24,056 nucleotides of DNA from Chlamydiota bacterium (GTDB taxonomy: Bacteria > Chlamydiota > Chlamydiia > Chlamydiales > Rhabdochlamydiaceae): NCBI GenBank assembly GCA_023269365.1, contig JAHFTN010000005.1, positions 1 through 24,056 on the forward strand, written 5' to 3'. This document shows positions 7,414 through 14,794 of the stretch, piece after piece (the stretch's first letter is position 1; each line of letters begins with the position of its first letter). Under the pieces are notes generated by a model. It was not told the DNA's origin and did no database searches. It saw only the letters and a list, made by a program, of their open reading frames with translations. The position numbers and the translations under genes were made by a program.

Positions 7414-7442
7414 TTGTTTTTCATTTTCAGTTGTGCTAGGTT
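7414..7442 (+). promoter_or_regulatory. Possible promoter of the cdaA operon
   Basis: TTGTTT and TAGGTT are separated by 17 bases, 24 bases ahead of the cdaA start. The match to sigma-70-type (chlamydial sigma-66) elements is moderate. This is a prediction only. Confidence 0.3.
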
Positions 7443-7465
7443 AACCTTTCTCTTTTAGGTAAAAG

Positions 7466-8266
7466 ATGAGCCCGTTATTTCATGGCACTACCCCTTTTTT
7501 TGAAATCTTAATCATTGCCATCATCCTCAACTACCTGCTCTCTTTCTTCTGGAATACACGCTCTATGGATCTCGTACTGGGGCTCTTGGCGTTTCTGCTT
7601 ATCTTTTTCATCTCTTCTTGGTTGAATTTACCCATTCTACATAAACTCATGTTCGTCGTGGGCAATGTCGCTGTCATTGCTATTTTAATTATCTTCCAGC
7701 CGGAATTGAGAGTCGCCCTTTCTAAACTTAGCGTCAAAGGGCGCCGGTTTAAGGGGATTACAGAATTCGACAAATTTTTAGATCAGCTTGCAAACTCCAC
7801 CTACCGATTGGCAGAAAAGAGGATAGGGGCACTTATCGTCTTACAACATGAGGACTCATTGGACGAATTCGCTCGCAAAGCAGTCACCCTCAATGCGCAA
7901 TTTTCCTCAGAGCTGCTTGAGTCAATTTTCGCCACGACCACGCCTCTTCACGATGGGGCAGTTCTCGTGCGCGATATGACCCTTCTTGCAGCAGCTGTCA
8001 TCCTCCCCTTAGCAGAAGACCACTCGCAGCTGCCCCGTTCCATGGGCACTCGCCATCGAGCCGCCTTGGGAGCTAGCCAACTTACAGATGCGATCATTAT
8101 CGTTGTCTCCGAAGAGACGGGAAAGGTTTCTATTGCAAGGGAAGGGGTGATTACCCCTGGAGTGAAGATCGATCGCTTTAAAGGGATTATACGCAGTATC
8201 TTTACGCCGACGCCCCACACAGATTTTAAGAGCCAATTCAACATCAAAGACTGGCTAAAACAATGA
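7466..8266 (+). CDS. cdaA: Diadenylate cyclase (CdaA/DacA, YbbP)
   Basis: This membrane-bound enzyme makes c-di-AMP from two ATP. The 266-residue protein has three N-terminal hydrophobic helices (about 10-28, 33-53, 57-77), then the DAC domain with LHDGAVLVRD (DGA at 163-165) and GTRHRAA (RHR at 196-198), the two signature motifs for nucleotide binding and catalysis, and a SEETG segment at 215-219. Length and layout are those of CdaA. The ATG follows an AGG-type ribosome site. The stop overlaps the next start in ATGA, joining it to the YbbR-domain gene, the usual partner. c-di-AMP made by Chlamydia is known to trigger host STING; a role in osmotic or cell-wall homeostasis is the general family expectation. 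Confidence 0.95.
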   Translation: MSPLFHGTTPFFEILIIAIILNYLLSFFWNTRSMDLVLGLLAFLLIFFISSWLNLPILHKLMFVVGNVAVIAILIIFQPELRVALSKLSVKGRRFKGITEFDKFLDQLANSTYRLAEKRIGALIVLQHEDSLDEFARKAVTLNAQFSSELLESIFATTTPLHDGAVLVRDMTLLAAAVILPLAEDHSQLPRSMGTRHRAALGASQLTDAIIIVVSEETGKVSIAREGVITPGVKIDRFKGIIRSIFTPTPHTDFKSQFNIKDWLKQ

Positions 8267-9513
8267 AAACGCTTTTCTATAAACTCTTTATTCAGCATTG
8301 GGCTCGCAAACTCATCTCCCTCCTACTAGCTGTCATCATTTGGATCGTCGTGAACCATAGTCTTACGAGCACGCGCAATATTAGCAATGTTCCCGTTAAG
8401 ATCATCCATCTCCCCGAAGGGAAAACGGTGGAGGGGATGCAACCCAATGGGAGGCTTGCTAAAAAACTCACCCTGACCCTCGTTGGCAATAAAACGCTCA
8501 TCGATGAACTTACCGCCTCTGATTTGGAAGTCGTCGTTGATGCTACCGATAAACCCGATGAATGGATTGTCGTTGTCAACAAAAAGAATTTGCTTTCTTT
8601 AAACCCAGAACTTGACGTTAACAGTGGGATCACTCGCGTCTATCATCCCAATTTCCCCATTCGCATGACGAAATTAGTGACAGATAAGATTCCCCTCGTC
8701 ATTACCCAACCGATTGGAGAGCCCCCTCGTGGGTACCAACTCCTCTCCGTATGGCCTCACAACCTCTTTTTGACTGTCAGTGGACCCGAAGAAGTGATCA
8801 AACGCCTTAAGGGCAAAGAGCAGAGGATCACTTTTAATTTAAGCGATATTTCTAAATCCCAACTCGATGAGATCTCTCTAAAATCTGAAACGAACTCTGA
8901 TGTGGTGAGTTTTTTCATTCCCGAGAGTTGGAAACAGATCAATATCCCTGCTCTGTCTGATTCTCCCCTAGAGCTCAATGACCCCCAAGCTAAAGCGTTG
9001 CGCATCGATTTCATCCGTCGCAATCTGTTGCCCATCGGCGCTCCCCTCCCTTGCTCCCTCTTCTTCCCTGCAGAGACACTGAAAACGCTTAATCCAGAAA
9101 CGATCACTATCCGCCCCAACTCACTCGTTCACTCTACAAAAGGGATCTCCCTGATTACTTACCCTCTTTATGTCAATGGGGTCGATCATCTTTTTTTAGA
9201 AACGGTGCGAGAGATGTTAGAAATTGTCGTCATCGTCTCTCCCCCTTCTGAGCGCAAACTTTTGGATTGGAGCGTACAATTCATCAACCCCCGCGCTTTG
9301 GAAGACGCCTATGTCACGCCCCTGATGTCTGATGTCTCAGACCAAGATATCCTCCTCATCCAACCCGCTCTGCGAGAGGAGTACTTGCGCAACCGCTTTA
9401 GAAGTTATATGCAACGCTTCCAGCTCTTTAACGCCGACGATAGCAAATTCGATCTCTCCATTACGCTTAAAGACACCCAAATTGACATCGAAAATACAGA
9501 ACAAAGACCATGA
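8263..9513 (+). CDS. ybbR: YbbR-domain protein, CdaR-type regulator of the diadenylate cyclase
   Basis: This is a 416-residue protein with one N-terminal transmembrane helix (about 14-32, WARKLISLLLAVIIWIVV) that begins with the typical YbbR lead-in 'WARKLISLLLA..W..V'. The rest is a chain of YbbR-type beta domains outside the membrane, recognisable by repeats of the pattern VxLxGPEEVIKRL (near VSGPEEVIKRLKG) and VTGNKT-like strands. CdaR proteins bind and tune CdaA, matching its position: it overlaps the cdaA stop by four bases and itself overlaps the next gene by four bases. The C-terminal 100 residues are less typical of the family. Confidence 0.88.
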   Translation: MKTLFYKLFIQHWARKLISLLLAVIIWIVVNHSLTSTRNISNVPVKIIHLPEGKTVEGMQPNGRLAKKLTLTLVGNKTLIDELTASDLEVVVDATDKPDEWIVVVNKKNLLSLNPELDVNSGITRVYHPNFPIRMTKLVTDKIPLVITQPIGEPPRGYQLLSVWPHNLFLTVSGPEEVIKRLKGKEQRITFNLSDISKSQLDEISLKSETNSDVVSFFIPESWKQINIPALSDSPLELNDPQAKALRIDFIRRNLLPIGAPLPCSLFFPAETLKTLNPETITIRPNSLVHSTKGISLITYPLYVNGVDHLFLETVREMLEIVVIVSPPSERKLLDWSVQFINPRALEDAYVTPLMSDVSDQDILLIQPALREEYLRNRFRSYMQRFQLFNADDSKFDLSITLKDTQIDIENTEQRP

Positions 9514-10649
9514 CCGTAACATTAATTAAAAATGAGTTGTTTAAGCAAGGTGGTTTAGAAAAGTACACTTGGCAAATCGCCCGTGATTTCTGTTCGATGA
9601 AGATCCCCGTCACCCTGTTGACAAGTGGCGCTCCCACTCCCCCTTTTTCCAGTCCCTCCCTACAGATCGTCTCCCTTCCCGTAAGACACCGCCTTAGCTA
9701 CTTAAGCGTCCACCATTTCGATAAGGCGTGCGACGAATACCTTTCACAACACCCAACGCCCATCGTCTTTAGCCTAGATCGCAACCGCTTTCAAACCCAC
9801 CTACGCGCAGGCAACGGGGTCCATGCCGCCTACCTCAAGAGAAGAAGTGCTGAAGAGGGATTTACAAAAAAGCTCTCCTTCCACCTCAACCCCCTCCATC
9901 AGATCCTCCTCTCCCTAGAAAAAAAAGCTTTCGAACACCCGCGCCTCAAGATCCTCTTCACCAACTCAGAAATGGTAAAACAAGAAATCCTCGAGCATTA
10001 CAAGACTGACCCCCAAAAAATCCAAGTCGTGCGCAATGGGGTAGAGTGGGAAGCGATGCAAAAGCCGTTTGATCTCTGGGAAGAAAGCAGAGGGCGGCAG
10101 CTCAAAGAGTTCCATTTAAACCCCAGCGCTTTCCAATTCCTCTTCATCGGCCACAACTTCCAAAGAAAGGGGCTACATAAGCTCCTCTACGCCCTTTCTT
10201 TTATCAAGAATGAAAATTTCGAGCTGAGCGTCGTCGGAAAAGATAAGAACCTGCACGACTTCCAACAGCTCGTCCGCAAGCTAGGACTTTCCAATAAAGT
10301 CTTCTTTTTTGGCGCTCAAGAGCACCCCCTCCCCTTCTACCAGATGGCAGACACCCTCGTCATCCCCTCGATTTACGACCCCTTTGCCAATGTCACTATC
10401 GAAGCTCTTGCCATGGGGCTATTCACCCTCTCCTCGAAGCACAACGGCGGCCACGAGATCCTCACCCCCCAAAACGGCGCCACTATCCCCAACCTCAACG
10501 ACCCCGCCGCCTTCTCCACCCTCCTCAAACACACCCTCTCCCACCCCAAAACACGCCCCAGAGCAGAAGCGGTACGCCAAAGCGTCAAACACCTCGATTT
10601 TTCCCACCAACTCCGGCTCCTCACCCAAGCCACTCTTGATTCACTGTGA
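9510..10649 (+). CDS. WaaG-like glycosyltransferase (GT4 family)
   Basis: This 379-residue GT-B glycosyltransferase has an N-terminal acceptor domain starting TVTLIKNELFKQGGLEKYT, with the Gly-Gly-Leu-Glu loop seen in WaaG and related LPS-core enzymes, and DRNRFQTHLRAGNGVH at about 90-105, also WaaG-like. The C-terminal donor domain shows FIGHNFQRKGL (212-222) and YDPFANVTIEALAMG (289-303). In the usual EX7E motif the first Glu is replaced by Asp290, a variant common in WaaG-like proteins; Glu298 is kept. It likely adds a sugar from a nucleotide-sugar to lipid A core or a related surface glycan on the cytoplasmic side of the membrane. It is coupled to ybbR by an ATGA overlap. The last third is unusually C-rich in its codons. 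Confidence 0.85.
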   Translation: MTVTLIKNELFKQGGLEKYTWQIARDFCSMKIPVTLLTSGAPTPPFSSPSLQIVSLPVRHRLSYLSVHHFDKACDEYLSQHPTPIVFSLDRNRFQTHLRAGNGVHAAYLKRRSAEEGFTKKLSFHLNPLHQILLSLEKKAFEHPRLKILFTNSEMVKQEILEHYKTDPQKIQVVRNGVEWEAMQKPFDLWEESRGRQLKEFHLNPSAFQFLFIGHNFQRKGLHKLLYALSFIKNENFELSVVGKDKNLHDFQQLVRKLGLSNKVFFFGAQEHPLPFYQMADTLVIPSIYDPFANVTIEALAMGLFTLSSKHNGGHEILTPQNGATIPNLNDPAAFSTLLKHTLSHPKTRPRAEAVRQSVKHLDFSHQLRLLTQATLDSL

Positions 10650-10663
10650 AAACCCTATTCTCC

Positions 10664-10692
10664 TTGCCAAAATTTTCAAAAGCCGATACACT
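10664..10692 (+). promoter_or_regulatory. Predicted promoter of the wHTH-nucleotidyltransferase/HEPN pair
   Basis: TTGCCA and TACACT with exact 17-base spacing lie immediately upstream of the two operator-like palindromes. The first palindrome overlaps the -10 element, so repressor binding there would block the promoter. It is a prediction from spacing and context. Confidence 0.5.
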
Positions 10693-10725
10693 ACAAATTG
10701 TAGTAATAAAACTACAAAATGTAGT
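10690..10725. promoter_or_regulatory. Twin operator-like palindromes
   Basis: ACTACAAATTGTAGT (10690-10704) is a perfect odd-length palindrome, and ACTACAAAATGTAGT (10711-10725) is the same site with one mismatch. Their centres are 21 bp apart, two helical turns, so two dimers would sit on the same face. The ATG of the winged-helix gene follows five bases after the second site and there is no clear ribosome site. Autorepression by that protein is the natural inference. Confidence 0.75.
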
Positions 10726-10730
10726 ACTTT

Positions 10731-11339
10731 ATGAGTCCCTTATTAAAACTTTTTGCAACTCCCACACTAGCTGAAATTCTCAGTTTGCTATTCCTGAACC
10801 CTGAAGAAGAATTTTACCAATCAGAGCTTGCTAAAAAAATTCAAAAAGGCCTAATTCAGGTTCAAAGAACAATTAAGGTTTTAGAGGAAACTGGACTTAT
10901 TGCATCAACCCACCGAGGCAGGATGATTTACTATAGAGCTGCCAGAACTCATCCTGCCTTTAACGATTTAAAAAACCTATTTCTAAAAACCTTGTCTTTA
11001 GGGGAAAGCATTCAAAAAGCTTTACTCTCATTCAAGATCTCTCTGGCCTTTATTTTCGGCTCTGTTGCACGCGGGAACGAGTCGATAGATAGCGATATTG
11101 ATTTGTTTATCGTTACAAAAGTCACATTGCGAGAGCTCTCTAAAGCTTTAGGCCCCCTCTCTAAAAAATTGCAAAGAGAACTCAACCCCGTTATTTTTGA
11201 GCCCGATGAATTTAAAAATAAAATTTCAAAAAATGATCCCTTTCTGATAGAAGTTCTACAAGCTCCAAAACTGTGGATCATCGGCAATGACAGAATACTT
11301 AAACAGATGCTTAAAAGAGGAGCGGCTAAAGAATCATAG
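10731..11339 (+). CDS. Winged-helix/nucleotidyltransferase fusion (MNT-type antitoxin or modifier)
   Basis: This 202-residue protein joins two domains. Residues 1-75 form an ArsR-like winged helix (LAEILSLLFLNP, then YQSELAKKIQKG, and QRTIKVLEETGLI as recognition region with a GRMIYYRA wing). Residues about 100-195 form a minimal nucleotidyltransferase: FGSVARGNESIDSDIDLFIV with the GS at 110-111 and Asp122/Asp124 as metal ligands. Standalone MNT proteins in HepT-MntA systems AMPylate and silence the HEPN toxin; here the same protein also has a DNA-binding domain and sits directly behind twin palindromes, so it may be both modifier and autoregulator. It overlaps the HEPN gene by 53 bases, so translation is likely coupled. 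Confidence 0.82.
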   Translation: MSPLLKLFATPTLAEILSLLFLNPEEEFYQSELAKKIQKGLIQVQRTIKVLEETGLIASTHRGRMIYYRAARTHPAFNDLKNLFLKTLSLGESIQKALLSFKISLAFIFGSVARGNESIDSDIDLFIVTKVTLRELSKALGPLSKKLQRELNPVIFEPDEFKNKISKNDPFLIEVLQAPKLWIIGNDRILKQMLKRGAAKES

Positions 11340-11766
11340 GACGTCTATAGAGGAAATCTCAAAGCTCTTTAAAATTATCAATAGAGACTTAGCAGACGCA
11401 AATATTCCAGCTTTATCAGCAGATCGTCGCTTTATTACAGCTTATAATGCCCTGCTACAGCTGACAACAGTAGTCTTACGCGTCCATGGGTTAAGGACTA
11501 ATCCCAACAAAGCCGGTCATCATCGCGTTTCCATTGATGCATTACCTGAAATTTTAGGATCTGAATTTCAAGACCTAACCGATTATTTTCATGCATGTCG
11601 CATTAAGAGGCATAGCTGTGATTATACAAATTCTGGCGAAACTTCAGATAAAGAAGCGACAGAAATTTTTATAGAAGCTACAAGCTTTAAAAATGCAGTT
11701 CTGCAATGGATAAAAAAAACACACCCTCAACTGCTTGTGCATGAACAGATTACAACTTCACGCTAG
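11287..11766 (+). CDS. HEPN-domain protein, probable toxin partner
   Basis: This 159-residue all-helical protein has a pattern like SAV_6107-type HEPN proteins: ADRRFITAYNALLQLTTVVLR, then GHHRV near 77-81, and CRIKRHSCDY at 104-113. HEPN toxins usually have R-x(4-6)-H as RNase site; here the region reads R105-I-K-R108-H109 with D112-Y113, so the spacing is not canonical and catalytic activity is uncertain. It overlaps the end of the MNT gene by 53 bases in another frame; the ATG at 11287 has no visible ribosome site, which suggests coupling to the upstream gene. The MNT-HEPN pairing is a known toxin-antitoxin (type VII-like) arrangement. Its stop is 26 bases from the convergent F-box-like gene. 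Confidence 0.72.
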   Translation: MTEYLNRCLKEERLKNHRTSIEEISKLFKIINRDLADANIPALSADRRFITAYNALLQLTTVVLRVHGLRTNPNKAGHHRVSIDALPEILGSEFQDLTDYFHACRIKRHSCDYTNSGETSDKEATEIFIEATSFKNAVLQWIKKTHPQLLVHEQITTSR

Positions 11767-11792
11767 CAGGCAGAAGAGCTCGACTCAATGCA

Positions 11793-13043
11793 TTACTTGG
11801 CGCGTGACACTAGAGCGTAAAGAGCTCGATAGACATCGCGTATCCACGCCGCAATCGCCCACGGTATGGGTCTAATCCCCCCGTGCCATACCTCGCGCAA
11901 ACTCGCCTTAAGAAAGGTAGATACACCACTGATATACGTCACGGGAATCTTTTCAGAATACCCAAAAGGCCCCATCAAGATGATGAGAGGCTCTCTATCG
12001 CTCGTCCCACCTCCAGAGCGCATCGATAACCATACGTTACGCCCTCGTAGCATCTCTTGTAGACGAGACAGATCTTGGCCTGCTTCAATCTTCCAAACTG
12101 AGAGGCTCTTCAAGCGAGGAAATGTCTTGATCCATTCTTCGAGCCGCTCCAAGGGGATAGCCCCGTATTCTGCACTTAAATGTACCTCGCGAAGGTTTGT
12201 GCACAACTTAATCTCTGGAGGATAGCGATCTAAAGGAACATGCGAGAGTGAATCATTAGGATTCTCGCCTAAGCTAAGTCTCGTAACTTGAGAAAGGAGT
12301 CTATTGCCTTTGTTCTTGCTATGTAAGTTTTCGCAGGTGAATTCCCCTTTTTTCATTCTACTGCCTAGATTGCTATAATAGAGGATCTCCCACAAGGCGT
12401 CGTCATCTCTACTCCAACGAGTTATTTTACCAGCTCCATCACTCGAGAGTATTCCGAGACGATTTAGCACAGTCCTTACATTTAATTTACAGCCTGCGAC
12501 TTCCCTGTCTTCTTTTAGGGCAACCATTTTCAGAGCGCGCTCGCGCGCCTTCAACAACTTTTGACAGCTAGGGCCTGTAATGTTGCCCCTTCGCGCTGTT
12601 AGGGTGTCAAATACCGTATAGGGCTCTTCAGCGATAAAAGTGTGTGTCCGCTCAACGATCTGCTTCATACACTCCCTCTGTTGAGCCCCTTTCCATGTGT
12701 TCACAGCTTCTTGACCCCTCTCAATTCCTGTGACATGAAGATAACGAAGAGCCCAAGTGGGAGGCCGCTCGAAAAAGGGGGTCATTGCTTCCTTTCCTTG
12801 CATTTCCCATGCTTGATTCCATAATTTACAGACTCTTGCGAATGCAGGAGGGGGAAGCGTGCACTCTTTGCCCTCTTTATTCTTAATGATCAAGCGGACA
12901 TCCCCGTGGAACTTGGGGCCCTTTACCCGTATAGAAACCCCGGAAAGGTAGCTCATAATATGAGTTATTACATCGTGGTTAAACAGCTTCTTCTCAGGTA
13001 GCGATAAGGCAGCGGCATCACGTGGAGTTACTGTGGAAACCAT
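11793..13043 (-). CDS. F-box-like and LRR-like protein, candidate host-directed effector
   Basis: This is a 416-residue protein. Residues 15-80 read LPEKKLFNHDVITHIMSYL, an insert, then AFARVCKLWNQAW, which fits the F-box pattern (Leu-Pro start, I..YL, VCK.W end) with an extra loop of about 30 residues. Residues about 249-333 contain leucine-rich-repeat-like units (VTRLSLGE, NLREVHLSAEYG, LKSLSVWKIEAG, LSRLQEML). The C-terminus has a hydrophobic aromatic stretch at 392-413. F-box proteins bind Skp1 and bring substrates to SCF ubiquitin ligases; amoeba-associated chlamydiae carry many. Secretion into a host is inferred from this eukaryotic domain layout. Upstream sequence is very AT-rich. It is divergent from the Inc-like gene. 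Confidence 0.65.
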   Translation of the reverse strand: MVSTVTPRDAAALSLPEKKLFNHDVITHIMSYLSGVSIRVKGPKFHGDVRLIIKNKEGKECTLPPPAFARVCKLWNQAWEMQGKEAMTPFFERPPTWALRYLHVTGIERGQEAVNTWKGAQQRECMKQIVERTHTFIAEEPYTVFDTLTARRGNITGPSCQKLLKARERALKMVALKEDREVAGCKLNVRTVLNRLGILSSDGAGKITRWSRDDDALWEILYYSNLGSRMKKGEFTCENLHSKNKGNRLLSQVTRLSLGENPNDSLSHVPLDRYPPEIKLCTNLREVHLSAEYGAIPLERLEEWIKTFPRLKSLSVWKIEAGQDLSRLQEMLRGRNVWLSMRSGGGTSDREPLIILMGPFGYSEKIPVTYISGVSTFLKASLREVWHGGIRPIPWAIAAWIRDVYRALYALVSRAK

Positions 13044-13252
13044 AATTTACCTCTAATTTAGTTTGATTAAAATCTGTAACCCATTTTAAACGTTTATCTA
13101 ATAAAAAAACTAAATTAGCTATAATCAATATTTAAAATAAAAATTTTACAAAAAAACTAAATAAGAAATATTTAAATGCCCGTAAAATCGTGAATCCATT
13201 ATACTCGCGTATCTTAATTAAAGATCATAACCTTATTTTGAGAGGAAAATTT

Positions 13253-13852
13253 ATGAATTCAGTTAGAGCATGGCTAGGGCCCATCGCCGCATTTACCGCA
13301 GCAACCATCGTCGTAGTTAAGCATGCAAAACCCACACAGCAACAATACGCGCTCTTAAGCTGCATAGCAACTGGGCTTATCGCAAAAGCAATGGGCGTCG
13401 CTCTGCGCCATTTGCCGGTACCCCTGCATGTCCGCGTAGCCATCCTCGCCACCGTTGTCTTCGTTAGAATAGCAAGAATTTGGAATCAAACAGACCCCAC
13501 TCGCGTTACCTATTCTGATTTCCGTGATGTTCCCTTATATGATGCTACTGCCCTAGCAGCATTCGAACTAACAGACAAAGGCTTCCACAACCAATCGAAC
13601 CAACTCCAAAATGAATTAAGAACAAGAGCCGAAGAGCTTACAGCAAAAGCCGAAAAGTTTAAAACGGCATTTAGGGCCCCGAGGCCAGAAGAGACCCAGG
13701 CGCGACGCATTGCAGAATCGGAGGAAAGGGAACTTAGAGCCAGAGCTCGGTTTGCCAAGGAGAGAAATAGGAAAAACCTCTCCTTTCAGACCCCTTCTGT
13801 CGCAACACGCCTTTGGCGCATTCTGACTACGAGCAAGCCTTACTGCGCATAG
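13253..13852 (+). CDS. Inc-like hydrophobic membrane protein with charged helical tail
   Basis: This is a 199-residue protein from the ATG at 13253, which has a GAGAGGAAA ribosome site; an in-frame ATG at 13190 lacks one. Three hydrophobic segments (about 6-23, 31-50, 58-76) are packed near the N-terminus, followed by a long soluble tail (100-185) rich in Ala, Glu, Arg and Gln that should form a helix or coiled coil. This is the layout of chlamydial inclusion-membrane proteins, although those are defined by a closely spaced two-helix hairpin and here three segments are seen. No family is recognised. Its start region is AT-rich and shared with the F-box-like gene on the other strand, and it converges with the HTH antitoxin gene. 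Confidence 0.6.
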   Translation: MNSVRAWLGPIAAFTAATIVVVKHAKPTQQQYALLSCIATGLIAKAMGVALRHLPVPLHVRVAILATVVFVRIARIWNQTDPTRVTYSDFRDVPLYDATALAAFELTDKGFHNQSNQLQNELRTRAEELTAKAEKFKTAFRAPRPEETQARRIAESEERELRARARFAKERNRKNLSFQTPSVATRLWRILTTSKPYCA

Positions 13853-13864
13853 GGAGTATCTCTC

Positions 13865-14317
13865 TTAAATGGCGGTGCGAAATTGTTTTGCGTCCACAGA
13901 AAAGGGGGAGTGTTTTTTGTCCTTTGCTTCAGCTAATTTTTCTGGTCTGATTTCTCTATAAAGATTAAGAAGTTCGTTGCCGTGCAAACACTCACAAAGA
14001 ACCATGCGAATATAGCTTTCTTGAAGGGGGCTAATTTTAGCTTGCTGTTTTTCCCACTTAACTATTGTTGCATGCGACACCTCAAGTTTTTTCCCAAGTT
14101 CTGTTGTCGACATTTCTAAAAATTTTCTCATAAATCTTAGTTCCTTGCCCGTTAACGGATAAGGTTTATGAATAAGACCATTAAAAACAAATAATTGGAG
14201 TGCATTCATATCGATATCAATAACCCATTCACCAAATATATGCTTCATGGGCGTATCGATGAGTTCAATGGGAAAGCCGAGCCCCTCGTATATAAATGTT
14301 TCTCTTTTTACCTTCAT
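13865..14317 (-). CDS. HTH antitoxin partner of the DUF4258 protein (MqsA-like C-terminal HTH)
   Basis: This 150-residue protein has a helix-turn-helix at about 55-92 (LTGKELRFMRKFLEMSTTELGKKL, then VSHATIVKWEKQ), close to the HTH of YgiT/MqsA-type antitoxins. The N-terminal part (ETFIYEGLGFPIEL) resembles the strand region of that family but lacks the zinc-binding cysteines. It begins two bases after the stop of the DUF4258 gene on the same strand, giving a toxin-first order typical of mqsRA-like pairs. As an antitoxin it would bind the toxin and repress the operon. Assignment is by motif and context. Confidence 0.72.
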   Translation of the reverse strand: MKVKRETFIYEGLGFPIELIDTPMKHIFGEWVIDIDMNALQLFVFNGLIHKPYPLTGKELRFMRKFLEMSTTELGKKLEVSHATIVKWEKQQAKISPLQESYIRMVLCECLHGNELLNLYREIRPEKLAEAKDKKHSPFSVDAKQFRTAI

Positions 14318-14319
14318 CT

Positions 14320-14616
14320 CTACACATCCATTACAGTTATAATTATTAATTCATTAGAAAAGGCAACAATTACTCTTACCTCTTGAAAATCTTCTGTTTT
14401 TCCCTTAATAGCATATTTCCAAACAGAATCTACTAATAATGTTTTTGCCTTTTCATGAACCCCTGTTTTTAACACGTACAACGTATCTCTCAAATCAATC
14501 TTTCTATGCTTTTGCTGCTCACTTGCGTGTTTGGTTATTCTATATTTCCCACTCATAATATGTTGCAATATCTCTTTTCGAAGTCGCGCGTCATCTAAAA
14601 ATTCATCTGGTTTCAT
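14320..14616 (-). CDS. DUF4258-domain protein, probable toxin
   Basis: This is a 98-residue protein from the ATG at 14616, which follows GGGTGA at good spacing; an in-frame ATG ten codons upstream lacks a ribosome site. It shows the DUF4258 pattern: ITKHASEQQKHRKID near residues 27-41, a central helix, VWKYAIKGK and VRVIVAFSNELIIITV at the end. DUF4258 proteins pair with HTH antitoxins and are thought to be RNases of the RelE/BECR type. The gene lies directly before the HTH gene. Start and toxin role are inferred from pairing. Confidence 0.7.
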   Translation of the reverse strand: MKPDEFLDDARLRKEILQHIMSGKYRITKHASEQQKHRKIDLRDTLYVLKTGVHEKAKTLLVDSVWKYAIKGKTEDFQEVRVIVAFSNELIIITVMDV

Positions 14617-14693
14617 TGTCACCCAGCAAATTGGCCGTAATGCCATTGTAACATATGCACATATTTTCTCGTTATAAATATATCTATATTGCT

Positions 14694-14699
14694 TATAAT
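14694..14699 (+). promoter_or_regulatory. Possible -10 element ahead of the acyltransferase gene
   Basis: TATAAT lies in the 178-base divergent region between the DUF4258 gene and the acyltransferase gene. A convincing -35 partner is not visible, so this is weak. Confidence 0.25.
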
Positions 14700-14766
14700 A
14701 AGCGCATTGCTGTATATCTCTTGAGCCATTATTTCAAAAATTCCAGATTCTTTGCAGCCAAAAACC

Positions 14767-14786
14767 CACCCATGTTACACTGGGTG
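14767..14786 (+). promoter_or_regulatory. Small hairpin over the ribosome site of the acyltransferase gene
   Basis: CACCCA (14767-14772) can pair with TGGGTG (14781-14786) around an eight-base loop. The right arm contains most of the presumed ribosome site GGGTGA (14782-14787), seven bases ahead of the ATG at 14795. If it forms in the mRNA it would hide the site. Functional meaning is inferred. Confidence 0.35.
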
Positions 14787-14794
14787 ACACCTTT

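Noticed and set aside
10309..10734. Open frame inside the glycosyltransferase gene, rich in Pro, Ser and Thr
   Set aside because: It is a frame shadow of a C-rich coding segment; the composition is that of a shifted reading, not a protein.
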